Assembly: GCF_019710575.1 (NCBI RefSeq)
Contig: NZ_JAHWFK010000051.1
Location: 82,050-146,049, forward strand
Direction: 5' to 3'
DNA length: 64,000 nt
Origin: Paractinoplanes polyasparticus
GTDB lineage: Bacteria > Actinomycetota > Actinomycetes > Mycobacteriales > Micromonosporaceae
Position numbers and translations under genes: made by a program. Each line of letters opens with the position of its first letter. Position 1 is the stretch's first letter. A model generated the notes under the pieces. The model had not been told where the DNA came from. It saw nothing but the letters and a program-made list of their open reading frames with translations, and made no database searches. Shown in pieces: positions 35,626 through 45,092 of the stretch.

Positions 35626-38600
35626 CTACCGCGACGTCTGCCGGACCGGGAAGCCCGTGCCCCTTCCGACCAGGTGGTACAGCTCGTTTCGGAACCGGGT
35701 CATCCACTGATCGATCTCGGCTCCGGTCCACCACAGCCGCCGGGGCGAGTATTCCCAGACGATGCGGGTCGTGCCGCCGACGACCGCGCATTCGACGTAG
35801 AGCGGCGGCTGCCGCACGCCGGCCCCGGGATCCGGCACGTCGCCGATGGCGGCCGCGCTCAGCGAGAAGAGGCCGCTGCGGCTCCGCGTCGGCATTTCAC
35901 CCTGGAAGTTGAACGAGAGCGTCGGAGCCGGGGCCTGGCGGATGCTCTGTCGCAGGTCCGGATCGTCGTTCAGATACTTGAGACCTTCGAACGACAGCCC
36001 CGCGGACGGGACAACGGCAAGCCGTTCGCCCACCGCCGTCAGCGTTTCGGCTGGGCTCTGGGACCGGCTGTCCTCGAAAGCGAGCGGGAAGGTGCAGTGC
36101 AGATCGCCGACCGTCCGCGAGAGATCGAGGCCGTGCACCGCTGTCTGTCTGCCCGATCCGGAGAGCTCGACTACGAGACGCCCGCAGCTCCACTGGCGCT
36201 GAGCGGTCCGCACCAGCGCCGTGAGCAGGGTGGTGGCCAGCGGTGCGCGGCGTGCGTCCGGCCCGGTCATCCGTACGTCGCGGAGCGCGCGTGTCTCCTC
36301 GGGCGGCAGGCTGTGGCGTGCGGTGGCCAGGTCCCCCGTCTGCACGGCGGGATGCGCCAGCGGGTCGTATGTGGCCGGCGCCGGCGCTGCCAGCTGAGTC
36401 CGCCAGAACTCCAGATCCGCCTTCGCGTCCCGGCGGGCGAAGTCGTTCATCCAGCCGGAGAACACCTCGAAGCGCGCCGGTGTCCGGGCCAGCCGCAGGG
36501 CCTCGCCCTGTTCGTCCAACCGGCAGAGCTGATCGAGGTCATCGAGCAGGATGCGCAGCGTGACCCGGTCCATGACGAGGTGGTTGACCGCGATGAACAG
36601 GCGTTGCCTGGAGCCGGTCTCGATCAGGAGCAGACGCATCAGCGGGCCGTGCTCGACGCTGACACGGCGTAGTTGCTCGCTGAGCAGCGGCGGGAGCGCG
36701 TCGGGCCGGTCCAGCGCGACCGACTCGACGGCGAAACTGCCCTCGATGTCACCGTAGCGCTGCGCGAATCGGCCGTCGTCCCGACGGAACCGCAGGCGCA
36801 GCGCCTCGTGCCGGGCGACCAGCGCGGACGCGGCTCGATGGAGACGGTCCGGGGTGAGCCGCCGATGGACGCCGAGCATGACCGTACGGGTCGAACCGTC
36901 CCATTGCCCCAGCTCCAGGGCGTGCCGCTGCGCGGCGCTGAACGGGACGTCACCGGTGTCCGGAGCCTCGCCCGGCTCGGCGGGCGCCGACTCGAAGTGC
37001 CGTACCAGCGAGATCGCTATCGCCCGCAAGGTCGAGTCGTTGCCGAAGTTCGCCGGTGGGATGCGCGCTCCGGTCCGGTCCTCGACGCGCTGGGCCAGAT
37101 CGATCAGCCCGAGCGAGTCGAGGCCGACGTCGCGGAGTGGCCGATCCACCGATACGTCGTTCGGGTCGGTCAGGTGCAGCACCTCCGCGACTTCGGTCTG
37201 CAGCAGCCGGAGCACGTACTCCGGCTCGCCGCCCGGGCCCGCCCGGGGCAACGTCTTCCACCTCGGCCTGCGTCGTCCCGAGATCGCCGACGAACGCAGC
37301 GAGCCGACCGTCCACTGGTGCTTGGACTGTGTGCGCCGCAGCTTTCCGCTGGTCGTCTTCGGAAGGCTGTCCGGCCTCAACAGCAGGACCTCATGACACT
37401 GCACCCCGCAGTGCGAGGTCACCGCGGCCCGGATCGCCGAGGCCGCGCGGTCCAGCGGGATCGGCAACCCGTTCCGCAGGACCTTCTTGCGCAGCTCGGC
37501 CGCCACCACGACCCGCTCGACGCCGTCGACCCGCACTCCGAAGGCGACCGCGTTGCCCGGCCGCAGAATCGGATCGGACGCCACTACCGCCGCTTCCAGA
37601 TCCTGCGGATGAATGTTGCGGCCCCCGACGATGATGAGGTCCTTGAGGCGGCCGCAGAGGAACACCTCGCCGTCGTCGCCGATCACCCCGAGATCACCGG
37701 TTCGCAGGAAACGCCGCCCGTCGTCGGGGTCGTTGCCGGTCGCCAGGCGCGCGGCGAAGATGGCGTTCTCCTCCTCGGTCCATCCCCAGTAGCCGCTCGA
37801 CACGCTGGGACTGGAGATCCACAGCTCACCGACGGCGTAGGGTGGCCGCGGCCGCCGGGTCACGGGGTCGACGGCGATCACCGAAACACCCCACTCCGCG
37901 TCAGGCACGCCGCTGCCCACGAGCGTCACCGCGGGTGCGCCCGGGGCCGGCGCGACGATCACGCCGTCGCGATCCAGCAGGGCCCGATCCCCGCGGAGCA
38001 GCGTCGGCTTCCGGCCGACCCGTCCGCAGACGAACAGCACGGCCTCGGCCATGCCGTAGACGTTGCCGAACGACGCCGGATCGAAGCCCATCGGGCTGAG
38101 CGCGGCTTCGAAGCGGTCCATCGTGGCGACGAGCATCGGCTCACCGCCCTGCAGAGTGGAGCGGACCGACGAGAGGTCGAACGAGTCGCCGTCGCGCAGA
38201 CCGCGCAAGACGTAGTCGTAGCCGAAGTTCGGCCCGGCGATGTGCGTGCCGCGGTAGCGATCGATCGCCTGGAGCCAGAGACGCGGGGTGGCCAGGAAGG
38301 TCGTCGAGGAGAAGGCGATGCAGCGCGCCCCGGTGTACATGGCGTTGAGGATCCCGCCGGCCAGGCCCATGTCGTGGAACAACGGCACCCAGCCGACCAG
38401 CACCGACTCGCTGCCGACCCGGGTGTTGCGCGCGATCAGCTGGAGATTGTGCATCAGATTCCGGTGCCGCACGACGACGCCCCTGGGCGCCGACGTCGAG
38501 CCGGAGGTGTACTGCAGGTAGACGACGTCGTCCGGGCCGAACTCGGCGGCCGCTCGGGCCAGCCGGGCCGCGGCCGCCTCCGGATCGGCGCGTTTGACGC

Positions 38601-39072
38601 GATTGGCCACCAACCAGGCGAGTTCGGGCCAGCTCGACGTCTCGCGGCCGCGCCAGCGGCCGGCCACGCCGTCGCGTACCGACGCCAGCGTGGTGAGCGC
38701 GCGGTACCTCGCATGGGTGAGGGCGACGCGTGCGCCGCTGTCCTCGGCGATGTGCCGCAGCTTGGGCAGCTCCCGATCGAGATGCCGCGGGTCGGGGCTG
38801 GCCACCGGGACCGCGACCGCGCCGAGGAGCATGCACCCGAAGAAGCTCGCGACGAACTCCAGACCGTCAGGCGGGAAGATGAGCAGCACGCGGTCGCCCG
38901 GCACGACCCCGGCCTCCTGCAGTAAGTCGGCGATGCCGGCCGCCCGCCGCACGATCTCCTGGCGGTCAGCCGCGTCGATCTCCTTCCCGTGGCGATCGAG
39001 AAACGTGTACAGGGGCGCCCCGGGAGTGGCGTCGAGGCGGTCGGCCATCGTGGTCAGCAGGCTCGCGGACAT
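35626..39072 (-). CDS. Fatty acyl-AMP ligase, acyl carrier and condensation/epimerization-like fusion protein
   Basis: The 1148-residue protein has three parts. Residues 1-590 are a FAAL-type adenylating enzyme (YTSGSTSAPRGVV, YGMAEAVLF, RTGDLG, GRLKDLIIVGGRN, and the catalytic Lys in LPKTTSGKLRRTQ). Residues 620-700 are a carrier domain with the phosphopantetheine Ser at about 653 (GLDSLGLIDL). Residues 708-1148 are a condensation-superfamily domain closest in pattern to epimerization domains (DLSRTVGDLHCTFPL, PTLSFNFQGE). The active-site HHxxxDG reads NHLVMDR (about 830-836), keeping the second His and the Asp. There is no thioesterase. It should load a fatty acyl group and transfer it to an amine or similar acceptor. 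ATG 39072 has GGAG nearby, and the gene follows an orphan trpB-like gene. Confidence 0.85.
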   Translation of the reverse strand: MSASLLTTMADRLDATPGAPLYTFLDRHGKEIDAADRQEIVRRAAGIADLLQEAGVVPGDRVLLIFPPDGLEFVASFFGCMLLGAVAVPVASPDPRHLDRELPKLRHIAEDSGARVALTHARYRALTTLASVRDGVAGRWRGRETSSWPELAWLVANRVKRADPEAAAARLARAAAEFGPDDVVYLQYTSGSTSAPRGVVVRHRNLMHNLQLIARNTRVGSESVLVGWVPLFHDMGLAGGILNAMYTGARCIAFSSTTFLATPRLWLQAIDRYRGTHIAGPNFGYDYVLRGLRDGDSFDLSSVRSTLQGGEPMLVATMDRFEAALSPMGFDPASFGNVYGMAEAVLFVCGRVGRKPTLLRGDRALLDRDGVIVAPAPGAPAVTLVGSGVPDAEWGVSVIAVDPVTRRPRPPYAVGELWISSPSVSSGYWGWTEEENAIFAARLATGNDPDDGRRFLRTGDLGVIGDDGEVFLCGRLKDLIIVGGRNIHPQDLEAAVVASDPILRPGNAVAFGVRVDGVERVVVAAELRKKVLRNGLPIPLDRAASAIRAAVTSHCGVQCHEVLLLRPDSLPKTTSGKLRRTQSKHQWTVGSLRSSAISGRRRPRWKTLPRAGPGGEPEYVLRLLQTEVAEVLHLTDPNDVSVDRPLRDVGLDSLGLIDLAQRVEDRTGARIPPANFGNDSTLRAIAISLVRHFESAPAEPGEAPDTGDVPFSAAQRHALELGQWDGSTRTVMLGVHRRLTPDRLHRAASALVARHEALRLRFRRDDGRFAQRYGDIEGSFAVESVALDRPDALPPLLSEQLRRVSVEHGPLMRLLLIETGSRQRLFIAVNHLVMDRVTLRILLDDLDQLCRLDEQGEALRLARTPARFEVFSGWMNDFARRDAKADLEFWRTQLAAPAPATYDPLAHPAVQTGDLATARHSLPPEETRALRDVRMTGPDARRAPLATTLLTALVRTAQRQWSCGRLVVELSGSGRQTAVHGLDLSRTVGDLHCTFPLAFEDSRSQSPAETLTAVGERLAVVPSAGLSFEGLKYLNDDPDLRQSIRQAPAPTLSFNFQGEMPTRSRSGLFSLSAAAIGDVPDPGAGVRQPPLYVECAVVGGTTRIVWEYSPRRLWWTGAEIDQWMTRFRNELYHLVGRGTGFPVRQTSR

Positions 39073-39169
39073 CCGGGACTCCGATGGATGGGGGAGTGAC
39101 TCGTTCGGACGTTACACCCGTCACCATGAAAGGAGCCGGTCCCGCTGTGGACCGCTCGACAAGCCTCCG

Positions 39170-40402
39170 TCAGGGTTGAAGCGGTTGACCGCCGTCGTGA
39201 CCGGCCAGGACGAAGTTGACGTCTTTGTCGCCGCGTCCCGACAAGTTGACCAGAATGCTCTCGTTCGGAGGTCTGTTCGCGGCCAGGCGGGTAGCGAATG
39301 CCAAAGCGTGTGCGCTCTCGAGCGCCGGAATGATTCCTTCGTGCCGAGCGATGCGGAGAAACGTGGCTGTTGCTTCGTCGTCGGAAACGGTGCCGACGGA
39401 CAACCGGCCGGACTTGCAGAGCATGGCAATCTCGGGTCCGACGCCGGGGTAGGCCAATCCCGAGGCGATCGATCTCACTGGGGCGGGACTACCGCCGTCC
39501 TCCTGCAGGACGACAGATGAGGTTCCGTGCAAGGTCCCTGGGCGCCCGAACGTCAGTGTGGCTGCGTGCTGACCGAGCTCGGCACCCTTGCCGAGGGGCT
39601 CGACCGCGTGCAGGGCGACCTCGGCATCGTCCAGAAAACCCGAGTACATCCCGAGCGCGTTCGACCCACCGGCCACGCAGGCCACGACGTGGTCGGGCAA
39701 CGTCCCCCCGGTGATCGACAGGAACTGCGCGCGCGCCTCCTGCCCGATCACTGACTGGAAGTCCCGGACGATCATCGGGAACGGATGCGGCCCGATAGCC
39801 GAACCTATCGCGTAGAGGGCATGGGCGTGCTGCTCGGTGTAGGCGCCCAACGCTGAGTCGCTGGCCTCCTTCAACGTCGACTGGCCGGAGGTCGCCGGGA
39901 CGACCTGCGCACCGAGGAGGCGCATCAGGCTGACGTTCGTACTCACCTTGTCGACGTCGATCGCCCCCATGTGCACTTCGCAGGCGAGCCCGAAACGAGC
40001 GGCCGCGCTGGCGAGTGCAACGCCGTGCTGGCCGGCCCCTGTCTCGGCGATCAGCTTCCGCTTTCCCATCCTCCTCGCGAGGAGTGCGAACCCCACACAA
40101 TGGTTGATCTTGTGTGCACCGGTGTGGTTGAGGTCCTCACGCTTGACGTAGATCCGGGCCCCGCCAAGCTGCTTGGAGATGTTCTCCAGGTAGTGCACCG
40201 GCGTGGGCCGGCCCTGCAGACCAGTGCGGACGCTGTCGAGCTCGGCCCAGAAAGCCGGCGATGACCTCAGTTCCCCGTACGCGCCGGCAAGCTCCTCAAG
40301 AGCCGGTCGCAGATGCTCTGGCCAGTGGGCGCCGCCGAAGTCTCCGTAGTAACCGTCCGCGTCGGGGAAGCGGCTGACGTGATTTCTTGTACTGCCGGGC
40401 AT
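39170..40402 (-). CDS. trpB: Tryptophan synthase beta-chain-like PLP enzyme (orphan)
   Basis: The 410-residue protein is a full TrpB1-type enzyme. The Schiff-base Lys98 lies in NHTGAHKINH, the catalytic Glu120 in IAETGAGQHG, the phosphate loop is AGGSNALG and the pyridine-nitrogen Ser lies in LSGRGDKD. Start MPGSTRNHVSRFPDADGYYGDFGG follows an AAAGGTGG site. No trpA, trpC or other tryptophan genes accompany it. Upstream on the same strand is an AraC gene and 97 bases downstream is the acyl-ligase fusion, so it may make a tryptophan-like amino acid for acylation. It could instead simply be a second housekeeping copy. Confidence 0.88.
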   Translation of the reverse strand: MPGSTRNHVSRFPDADGYYGDFGGAHWPEHLRPALEELAGAYGELRSSPAFWAELDSVRTGLQGRPTPVHYLENISKQLGGARIYVKREDLNHTGAHKINHCVGFALLARRMGKRKLIAETGAGQHGVALASAAARFGLACEVHMGAIDVDKVSTNVSLMRLLGAQVVPATSGQSTLKEASDSALGAYTEQHAHALYAIGSAIGPHPFPMIVRDFQSVIGQEARAQFLSITGGTLPDHVVACVAGGSNALGMYSGFLDDAEVALHAVEPLGKGAELGQHAATLTFGRPGTLHGTSSVVLQEDGGSPAPVRSIASGLAYPGVGPEIAMLCKSGRLSVGTVSDDEATATFLRIARHEGIIPALESAHALAFATRLAANRPPNESILVNLSGRGDKDVNFVLAGHDGGQPLQP

Positions 40403-40540
40403 CGTGACCACCTTTCGATACGTCGACGGTAGGCCGAACGGGAGCCCCGATCTTGAACAGGATGTGCGCCCCGCGGCTCGAGCCGATGCGCCGCGTTTCA
40501 ACGACGCAACGGCGCTGCCGGGGGTGCTGGCCGGCGCGGC

Positions 40541-41446
40541 TCAGGCGCGGCACACAACACGGGACAGCGTTCCGGGCGGAACACCGAAGACCTTCTTGAA
40601 CTCGCGGGTGAGGTGGGGCTGATCGGAGAACCTCGCCATCTGCGCGACATCACTCAACCCGAATCCGGCGCAGATCAGTTCCTGAGCCCGGGAAACGCGG
40701 ACCTGGCGAAGGTAGGTCTGCGGGGGAATCCCGATCGTCTGACGGAAGGACCGGACGAGGTGGCTGGGATTGACGCCGATCGTGCGTGCGAGGTCGTCAG
40801 TACGTGTCGAGCTCAAGCAGTCCTGCTTGATGAGCTCGCACACCGTTCGCGTGATCGACCGCGAGGTCGCTGTGGGGGACTCGACCACAAAACGACACTC
40901 CCGCAACACCCGCCGGAGGGCTCCCTCAATTGCCGTGTCGTCGATGACCGGTGCTGCCAGCGCGTCGGTCAACTCCTGGGTCGCCCGGTTTCGTGCCAGC
41001 ACGTCTGTCTGCAGGGTCCGTACCTCGTCCGGCCCCACTGCGCCGGTACAACCATCGAGAAACGCCTCGGACGGGTAGAGGACGTGGTACTCAGCGGAAC
41101 CGGCTGCGCTCCGGCCCGCATGCACCTCGAACGGGTTGAAGAAGAACACATCGCCGGCACGGACGGTCCCGGTCCAGCGGCTGGACCTGATGTGCGCGCT
41201 CCCGCTCATGACGACCACAACCGAGTACGTCCCATGCATATGTGGGTCGAAATCCAGCGCTGCCCCGCGCGCACGAAGAAGATCCGCGTCCTGGAGCGCG
41301 AACGCCATCGAGTCGACTCGCGTCACGACGAGAAGTCTTCCGCGCGACCACCTCGGGCCGCGCCCGCCGCACACCTCATACGCCGACGGCCTCCGCTCCT
41401 GCAGCGTGGATCCGATACCGAGCACACATGGTGCTGACGGCTTCAT
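40541..41446 (-). CDS. AraC-family regulator with cupin ligand domain
   Basis: The protein (up to 301 residues) has an AraC-type cupin (HMHGTYSVVVVMSGSAHI, GDVFFFNPFEVHAG) and a C-terminal double HTH (TDDLARTIGVNPSHLVRSFRQ, LSDVAQMARFSDQPHLTREFK). The first 46 residues from ATG 41446 look non-coding, so a start near 41308 (MAFALQDADLLRARG) is plausible; no strong ribosome site decides it. The ATG directly follows the stop of the LysR gene. Being upstream of the trpB-like and acyl-ligase genes on the same strand, it is their most likely local activator. Confidence 0.82.
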   Translation of the reverse strand: MKPSAPCVLGIGSTLQERRPSAYEVCGGRGPRWSRGRLLVVTRVDSMAFALQDADLLRARGAALDFDPHMHGTYSVVVVMSGSAHIRSSRWTGTVRAGDVFFFNPFEVHAGRSAAGSAEYHVLYPSEAFLDGCTGAVGPDEVRTLQTDVLARNRATQELTDALAAPVIDDTAIEGALRRVLRECRFVVESPTATSRSITRTVCELIKQDCLSSTRTDDLARTIGVNPSHLVRSFRQTIGIPPQTYLRQVRVSRAQELICAGFGLSDVAQMARFSDQPHLTREFKKVFGVPPGTLSRVVCRA

Positions 41447-42370
41447 TCACAGCTCGCTCGACCGCGACCCATGCCGGCGGCCGGCGTCACGGGCGAGGAA
41501 ATTCTCCGCGGATCGGACGAACTCTGCGACGAGGAGGTTGGTGTCCGCGGCGCGGGTGACGACGACGACCCGGCACGGCTCGGCCTCGTCGATGGGCACG
41601 GCGACCAGATCGGAGCGCAGGGTGAAGCGCCGGTCGCCGGTCGGGACGACCGCCACGGCGGTGCCCTCGGCGATGGCCTCGAGTTTGTCGTCGTACGTGT
41701 CGGCGATGGCCGTGCCCACCGGGGCGGGTTTGCTGTCGGGGCGGGGCTCGAGCCGCCAGAAGCCGGTCCACGTCGCGCCCATGCCGGTGCAGCCGACCAG
41801 CGGTTCCGCCCAGACGTCGGCCATGGTGACGAACTCCTTACCGGCGAAGCGGTGGGCCGCGTTCACCAGCAGGGCCCGCGACTCGGCGTACAGGGTCGTC
41901 AACTCCAGCTCATCGGCCGGGATCGGCAGCGGTGTGCGGGTGACCAAGGCGTCGACCTGCCGGTCGAGCAGGGCGTCGGCGTCCTGAATGTCGAGATGAC
42001 GGGCGCGGATGTGGGCGCCGGGATGGCGGCGGCGCAGATCGCGGACGGCGGGGGTGATGACCAGATCCTCGGCGTAGCCGATCGTGATCGTGCGGGCCGG
42101 CGCCGCAGACCGGGCGGTGAGGATGGCCTGTCGGGCGCCGTGCAGCAGTTGCTGCGCCTGAGGGAGGAACGCGGCGCCGGCGGCGGTGAGCCGGCTGCCC
42201 TGGGTGGTGCGCTCCAGCAGCCGTACCCCGAGGATGTTCTCCAGCCGTTGGATCTGGCGGCTCAACGAGGGCTGAGCCACCCGCAGCTCCTCGGCGACCC
42301 GGGCGAAGTTCAGGCGTTCGGCGACCACCGTGAAGTACCGGACCAGCCGCAGGTCGAGATCGGGAAGCAC
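41447..42370 (-). CDS. LysR-family transcriptional regulator
   Basis: The 307-residue protein has a typical N-terminal winged HTH (LRLVRYFTVVAERLNFARVA, LRVAQPSLSRQIQRLENILG) and a C-terminal effector domain of the BenM/CatM-like group (TITIGYAEDLVITPAVRDL). GTG 42370 is the start. It is divergent from the short-chain dehydrogenase at 42694 and may control that gene, while its 3' end abuts the AraC gene. Confidence 0.88.
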   Translation of the reverse strand: MLPDLDLRLVRYFTVVAERLNFARVAEELRVAQPSLSRQIQRLENILGVRLLERTTQGSRLTAAGAAFLPQAQQLLHGARQAILTARSAAPARTITIGYAEDLVITPAVRDLRRRHPGAHIRARHLDIQDADALLDRQVDALVTRTPLPIPADELELTTLYAESRALLVNAAHRFAGKEFVTMADVWAEPLVGCTGMGATWTGFWRLEPRPDSKPAPVGTAIADTYDDKLEAIAEGTAVAVVPTGDRRFTLRSDLVAVPIDEAEPCRVVVVTRAADTNLLVAEFVRSAENFLARDAGRRHGSRSSEL

Positions 42371-42459
42371 GTTCGAAGCCTACGCGTCATGCACCCACGG
42401 CATAACGAGCGACGGCTGCGCCCGAATCCGCCGGACGCGATATCGGCAGGGCGCCCACC

Positions 42460-42591
42460 ATGCAGAGTTACCTGACCGACGTCCTTGCCCACAAGCCCGA
42501 CGAGCAAGCCGTCCCGAACGTCGAGGTGCGCCCCGGAGACGGAAAGCCGCTGCTCCGTCGCGAGCGCCCGCGTTATGCCGGTAATGCATGA
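42460..42591 (+). CDS. Doubtful 43-residue frame in the LysR/SDR divergent gap
   Basis: An ATG at 42460 opens a 43-codon frame (MQSYLTDVLAHKPDEQAVPN...). There is no good ribosome site. The composition is protein-like and it may be a decayed gene end. The rest of the 323-base gap (42371-42693) shows no further gene or strong palindrome. Confidence 0.2.
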   Translation: MQSYLTDVLAHKPDEQAVPNVEVRPGDGKPLLRRERPRYAGNA

Positions 42592-42693
42592 CGGGTTTCC
42601 CAAGAGGTCTTGGACGCCCTCCTTGCCCTGATTGTTGACTCATCGTGTCCGGCTGCGATGAGCCGGCGCCGGCTCAAAAACGGGAGCGTCTGA

Positions 42694-43437
42694 ATGGGAA
42701 AGTATTCCGGCAAGAAGGTCGTCATAACCGGCGGCAGCAGCGGATCTGGCCTGGCCGCGGCGGAGTTGCTCGTGGGGCAGGGCGCACGAGTTCTGATCAC
42801 CGGACGGGACGAGAGCCGGCTGAATGCTGCGTTCGCGCAGCTCGGCGACAGCGCTATCGCGGTGCGCAGTGACACGTCGTCACTGCCGGAGATCGACGCG
42901 CTCGCCGGCAGGGTGAAGCACGAGTTCGGCACGATTGACGCTTTGCTGGTCAGCTCCGGCATCAACGGCTTCGCGCCGTTCGAGGCGACCGGCGAAGAGC
43001 TGTTCGACCAGCTCTTGGCGATCAACGCCAAGGGGCCGTACTTCACCGTGCAGCGCCTCGCCCCGCTCCTGAATGAGGGAAGTGGTGTCGTGCTCACGAC
43101 CTCGGTGGCGAACGTGATGGCGCTGCCGATGCTCAGCGCGTACGCGGCGAGCAAGGCAGCGCTGCGCTCGATGACCCGCAGCCTCGCACGGGAGCTGCTT
43201 GCCCACCGGATCCGCGTCAATGCGGTGAGTCCCGGCGGAATCGACTCGGGGCTTCTCGAGAAGTCCATGCCCCCGGAGGCGGCCGAGCCCGTCAAGGCCC
43301 AGATGGCCTCGGATGCGCCGATGCAGCGGATGGGCACCCCGATCGAGGTAGCGCGCGCCTTGCTGTTCCTCGCGTTCGAGGCCACCTACACCACCGGTGC
43401 CGAGCTCGCCGTCGACGGTGGCGGCTCGCAGCTCTGA
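42694..43437 (+). CDS. Short-chain dehydrogenase/reductase
   Basis: The 247-residue classical SDR has the cofactor loop TGGSSGSG (GIG replaced by GSG), a weakly altered NNAG equivalent (SSGIN), the catalytic Ser in TTSVAN and YAASK with the expected Tyr and Lys. It ends TGAELAVDGGGSQL. GGGAG precedes ATG 42694. It is divergent from the LysR gene, the usual arrangement for a LysR-controlled reductase, and is followed by a 30-base palindromic terminator. Confidence 0.9.
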   Translation: MGKYSGKKVVITGGSSGSGLAAAELLVGQGARVLITGRDESRLNAAFAQLGDSAIAVRSDTSSLPEIDALAGRVKHEFGTIDALLVSSGINGFAPFEATGEELFDQLLAINAKGPYFTVQRLAPLLNEGSGVVLTTSVANVMALPMLSAYAASKAALRSMTRSLARELLAHRIRVNAVSPGGIDSGLLEKSMPPEAAEPVKAQMASDAPMQRMGTPIEVARALLFLAFEATYTTGAELAVDGGGSQL

Positions 43438-43468
43438 CCGGCGCCACCTGTCACGAGGAAAAGGCCGG

Positions 43469-43498
43469 CCGTCAGCGGGCACGCGTGCCCGCTGACGG
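43469..43498. terminator. Bidirectional 30-base palindromic terminator
   Basis: CCGTCAGCGGGCACG (43469-43483) is followed without a gap by its reverse complement CGTGCCCGCTGACGG (43484-43498), giving a perfect 30-base palindrome 32 bases after the SDR stop. It also lies beyond the 3' end of the convergent cupin gene (43557), so it can end both transcripts. Confidence 0.85.
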
Positions 43499-43556
43499 TT
43501 GTCCCGCTGAGCAGGCCCCGACGGGCCGCGCGTCCAGGTCACTTCGCCGGCGCGAC

Positions 43557-44057
43557 CTACAGGAATTCACTGCGGTACGTGGAGGCCAGTTCGGCGGCGC
43601 GGCGGCGGCGCTCGGCGAGCTCGTCGGGCGACAGCTGTGGCGGCGGCGCGTCCTTGCCGGCGATCACGTCGCCGATGCGCAGGAAGTACTCGTCCTGCCC
43701 GGCCGGGGTACACATGCAGAGCATCCGGGCCGGGGCGCCGGAGACGTTGCGGAAGTTGTGCGGCGCGTTGGCCGGGATGTTGATCGTCGACCCGGCCCGT
43801 ACGGTGTAGGTCTCGCCCCGGAACATGAATTCGATCTCGCCCTCGAGGATGGTGAACATCTCCTCGAAGTCGTGCCGGTGCGGGGGCGGGCCGCCACCGT
43901 CGGGGACGCGCATGTCGATCAGGCAGTACTGGCCGTTGGTCTGCTCGCCGGTGATGAGCATGGCGTAGGTGTTGCCGACCAGCGAGACGTACGTCGTGCT
44001 CGGGTCGTCCGGATCGGCCACGCTCAGCGAGCGGGACGGGTCGTCATCGGGAATCAT
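43557..44057 (-). CDS. Cupin-domain protein
   Basis: The 166-residue single cupin has the metal-binding pattern PPPHRHDFEEMF (HxH with the following Glu) and NAPHNFRN for the second motif His. It resembles quercetin-dioxygenase-like cupins of actinomycetes. AAGGAG lies 8 bases before ATG 44057. It follows the quinone-oxidoreductase gene by 25 bases, so the two form an operon, perhaps converting and reducing one small aromatic substrate. Confidence 0.85.
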   Translation of the reverse strand: MIPDDDPSRSLSVADPDDPSTTYVSLVGNTYAMLITGEQTNGQYCLIDMRVPDGGGPPPHRHDFEEMFTILEGEIEFMFRGETYTVRAGSTINIPANAPHNFRNVSGAPARMLCMCTPAGQDEYFLRIGDVIAGKDAPPPQLSPDELAERRRRAAELASTYRSEFL

Positions 44058-44082
44058 TGCTGGGCTCCTTCGAATTGGCGGG

Positions 44083-45018
44083 TCAGGGCGTGACAACAGT
44101 CTTGCCCGGCAGCTCGCCCGCGCCGGCCTGGGCGTGGAGTGCGGGCAGGCCGGCCAGCGTGACCCGCTGGGCGACCTCGACGTGCAGCTCCCCGGTGCTG
44201 ACACGGGCGGCCAGGTCGGCGAGCTGGTCGGCGTCGCTGCGGACGAACAGGTCGATGCCGCGCACGCCGCGCTCCTCGTCGGAAGGGGCGGGCATCCAGA
44301 CGGTGGTGTTGACCAGGGTGCCACTGTCCCGGATCAGCGAGACCAGCGCGGCCAGCTGTTCCGGGGCGACCGGCGCGAGGTTCAGCACGAGGTCGACCGG
44401 CTCGGTCACCGCCGCGGTCACGTCGGTGGTGGTGTGGTCGACAACCTCGTCGGCGCCTGCGGCTTCGACCCGCCCGGCGCTGCGCGGGCTGACCGTGGCG
44501 ATCACGTGGGCCCGGGCCTCCTTGGCCAGCTGCACGGCGTATCCGCCGACCGCTCCGCCGGCACCGTTGATCAGCACTCGCTGACCGGCGGTCAGGTTGC
44601 CGTGGTCGAACAGCGCCTGCCACGCCGTCAGGCCCACCAGCGGCAACGCCGCCGAGTCGGCCAGCGCGATGTTCTTGGGCGCACCGGTCAAGAGCTCTGC
44701 GGGCGCGATCACGTATTCCGCGGCCGCCCCGGCTCCCGTCATCGGCAGGAAGCCGATGACCTGGTCGCCGATCGCGACGTCGTGCACGTCGTCGCCGAGC
44801 GCGTCGACCGTGCCGGCGACGTCGATGCCGGGGGTGTGGGGCAGCTCGACCGGGATCGGACCCTGCATGTAGCCCGCGCGGATGTTGCCGTCGACGCCGT
44901 TGAACGACGTCGCGGCGACCCTGATCCGGACCTGGCCGCTGCCGGGGGAGGGCTGCTCGACGTCCTCGTAGCGAAGGACCTCGGGACCGCCGAATTCGTG
45001 AAAACGTACTGCTTTCAT
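44083..45018 (-). CDS. Zinc-independent NADP-dependent quinone oxidoreductase
   Basis: The 311-residue MDR protein starts MKAVRFHEFGGPEVLRYEDVE and shows a GroES-like domain, the nucleotide loop INGAGGAVGGYAVQLA and a C-terminal LPGKTVVTP. There are no zinc ligands. It is the first gene of an operon with the cupin. The divergent or adjacent XRE regulator (45093-45947) lies upstream on the same strand. Substrate is unknown. Confidence 0.88.
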   Translation of the reverse strand: MKAVRFHEFGGPEVLRYEDVEQPSPGSGQVRIRVAATSFNGVDGNIRAGYMQGPIPVELPHTPGIDVAGTVDALGDDVHDVAIGDQVIGFLPMTGAGAAAEYVIAPAELLTGAPKNIALADSAALPLVGLTAWQALFDHGNLTAGQRVLINGAGGAVGGYAVQLAKEARAHVIATVSPRSAGRVEAAGADEVVDHTTTDVTAAVTEPVDLVLNLAPVAPEQLAALVSLIRDSGTLVNTTVWMPAPSDEERGVRGIDLFVRSDADQLADLAARVSTGELHVEVAQRVTLAGLPALHAQAGAGELPGKTVVTP

Positions 45019-45092
45019 CGCTGAACCTGCTTCCGTGGACGCCGTCGAAGTGTTTCTGGGGACGTCACTCAACCTCGCAGGATCCGACGTGA

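Noticed and set aside
36673..38925. 750-codon open frame on the plus strand
   Set aside because: Complement of the acyl-ligase fusion gene; no motif or ribosome site.
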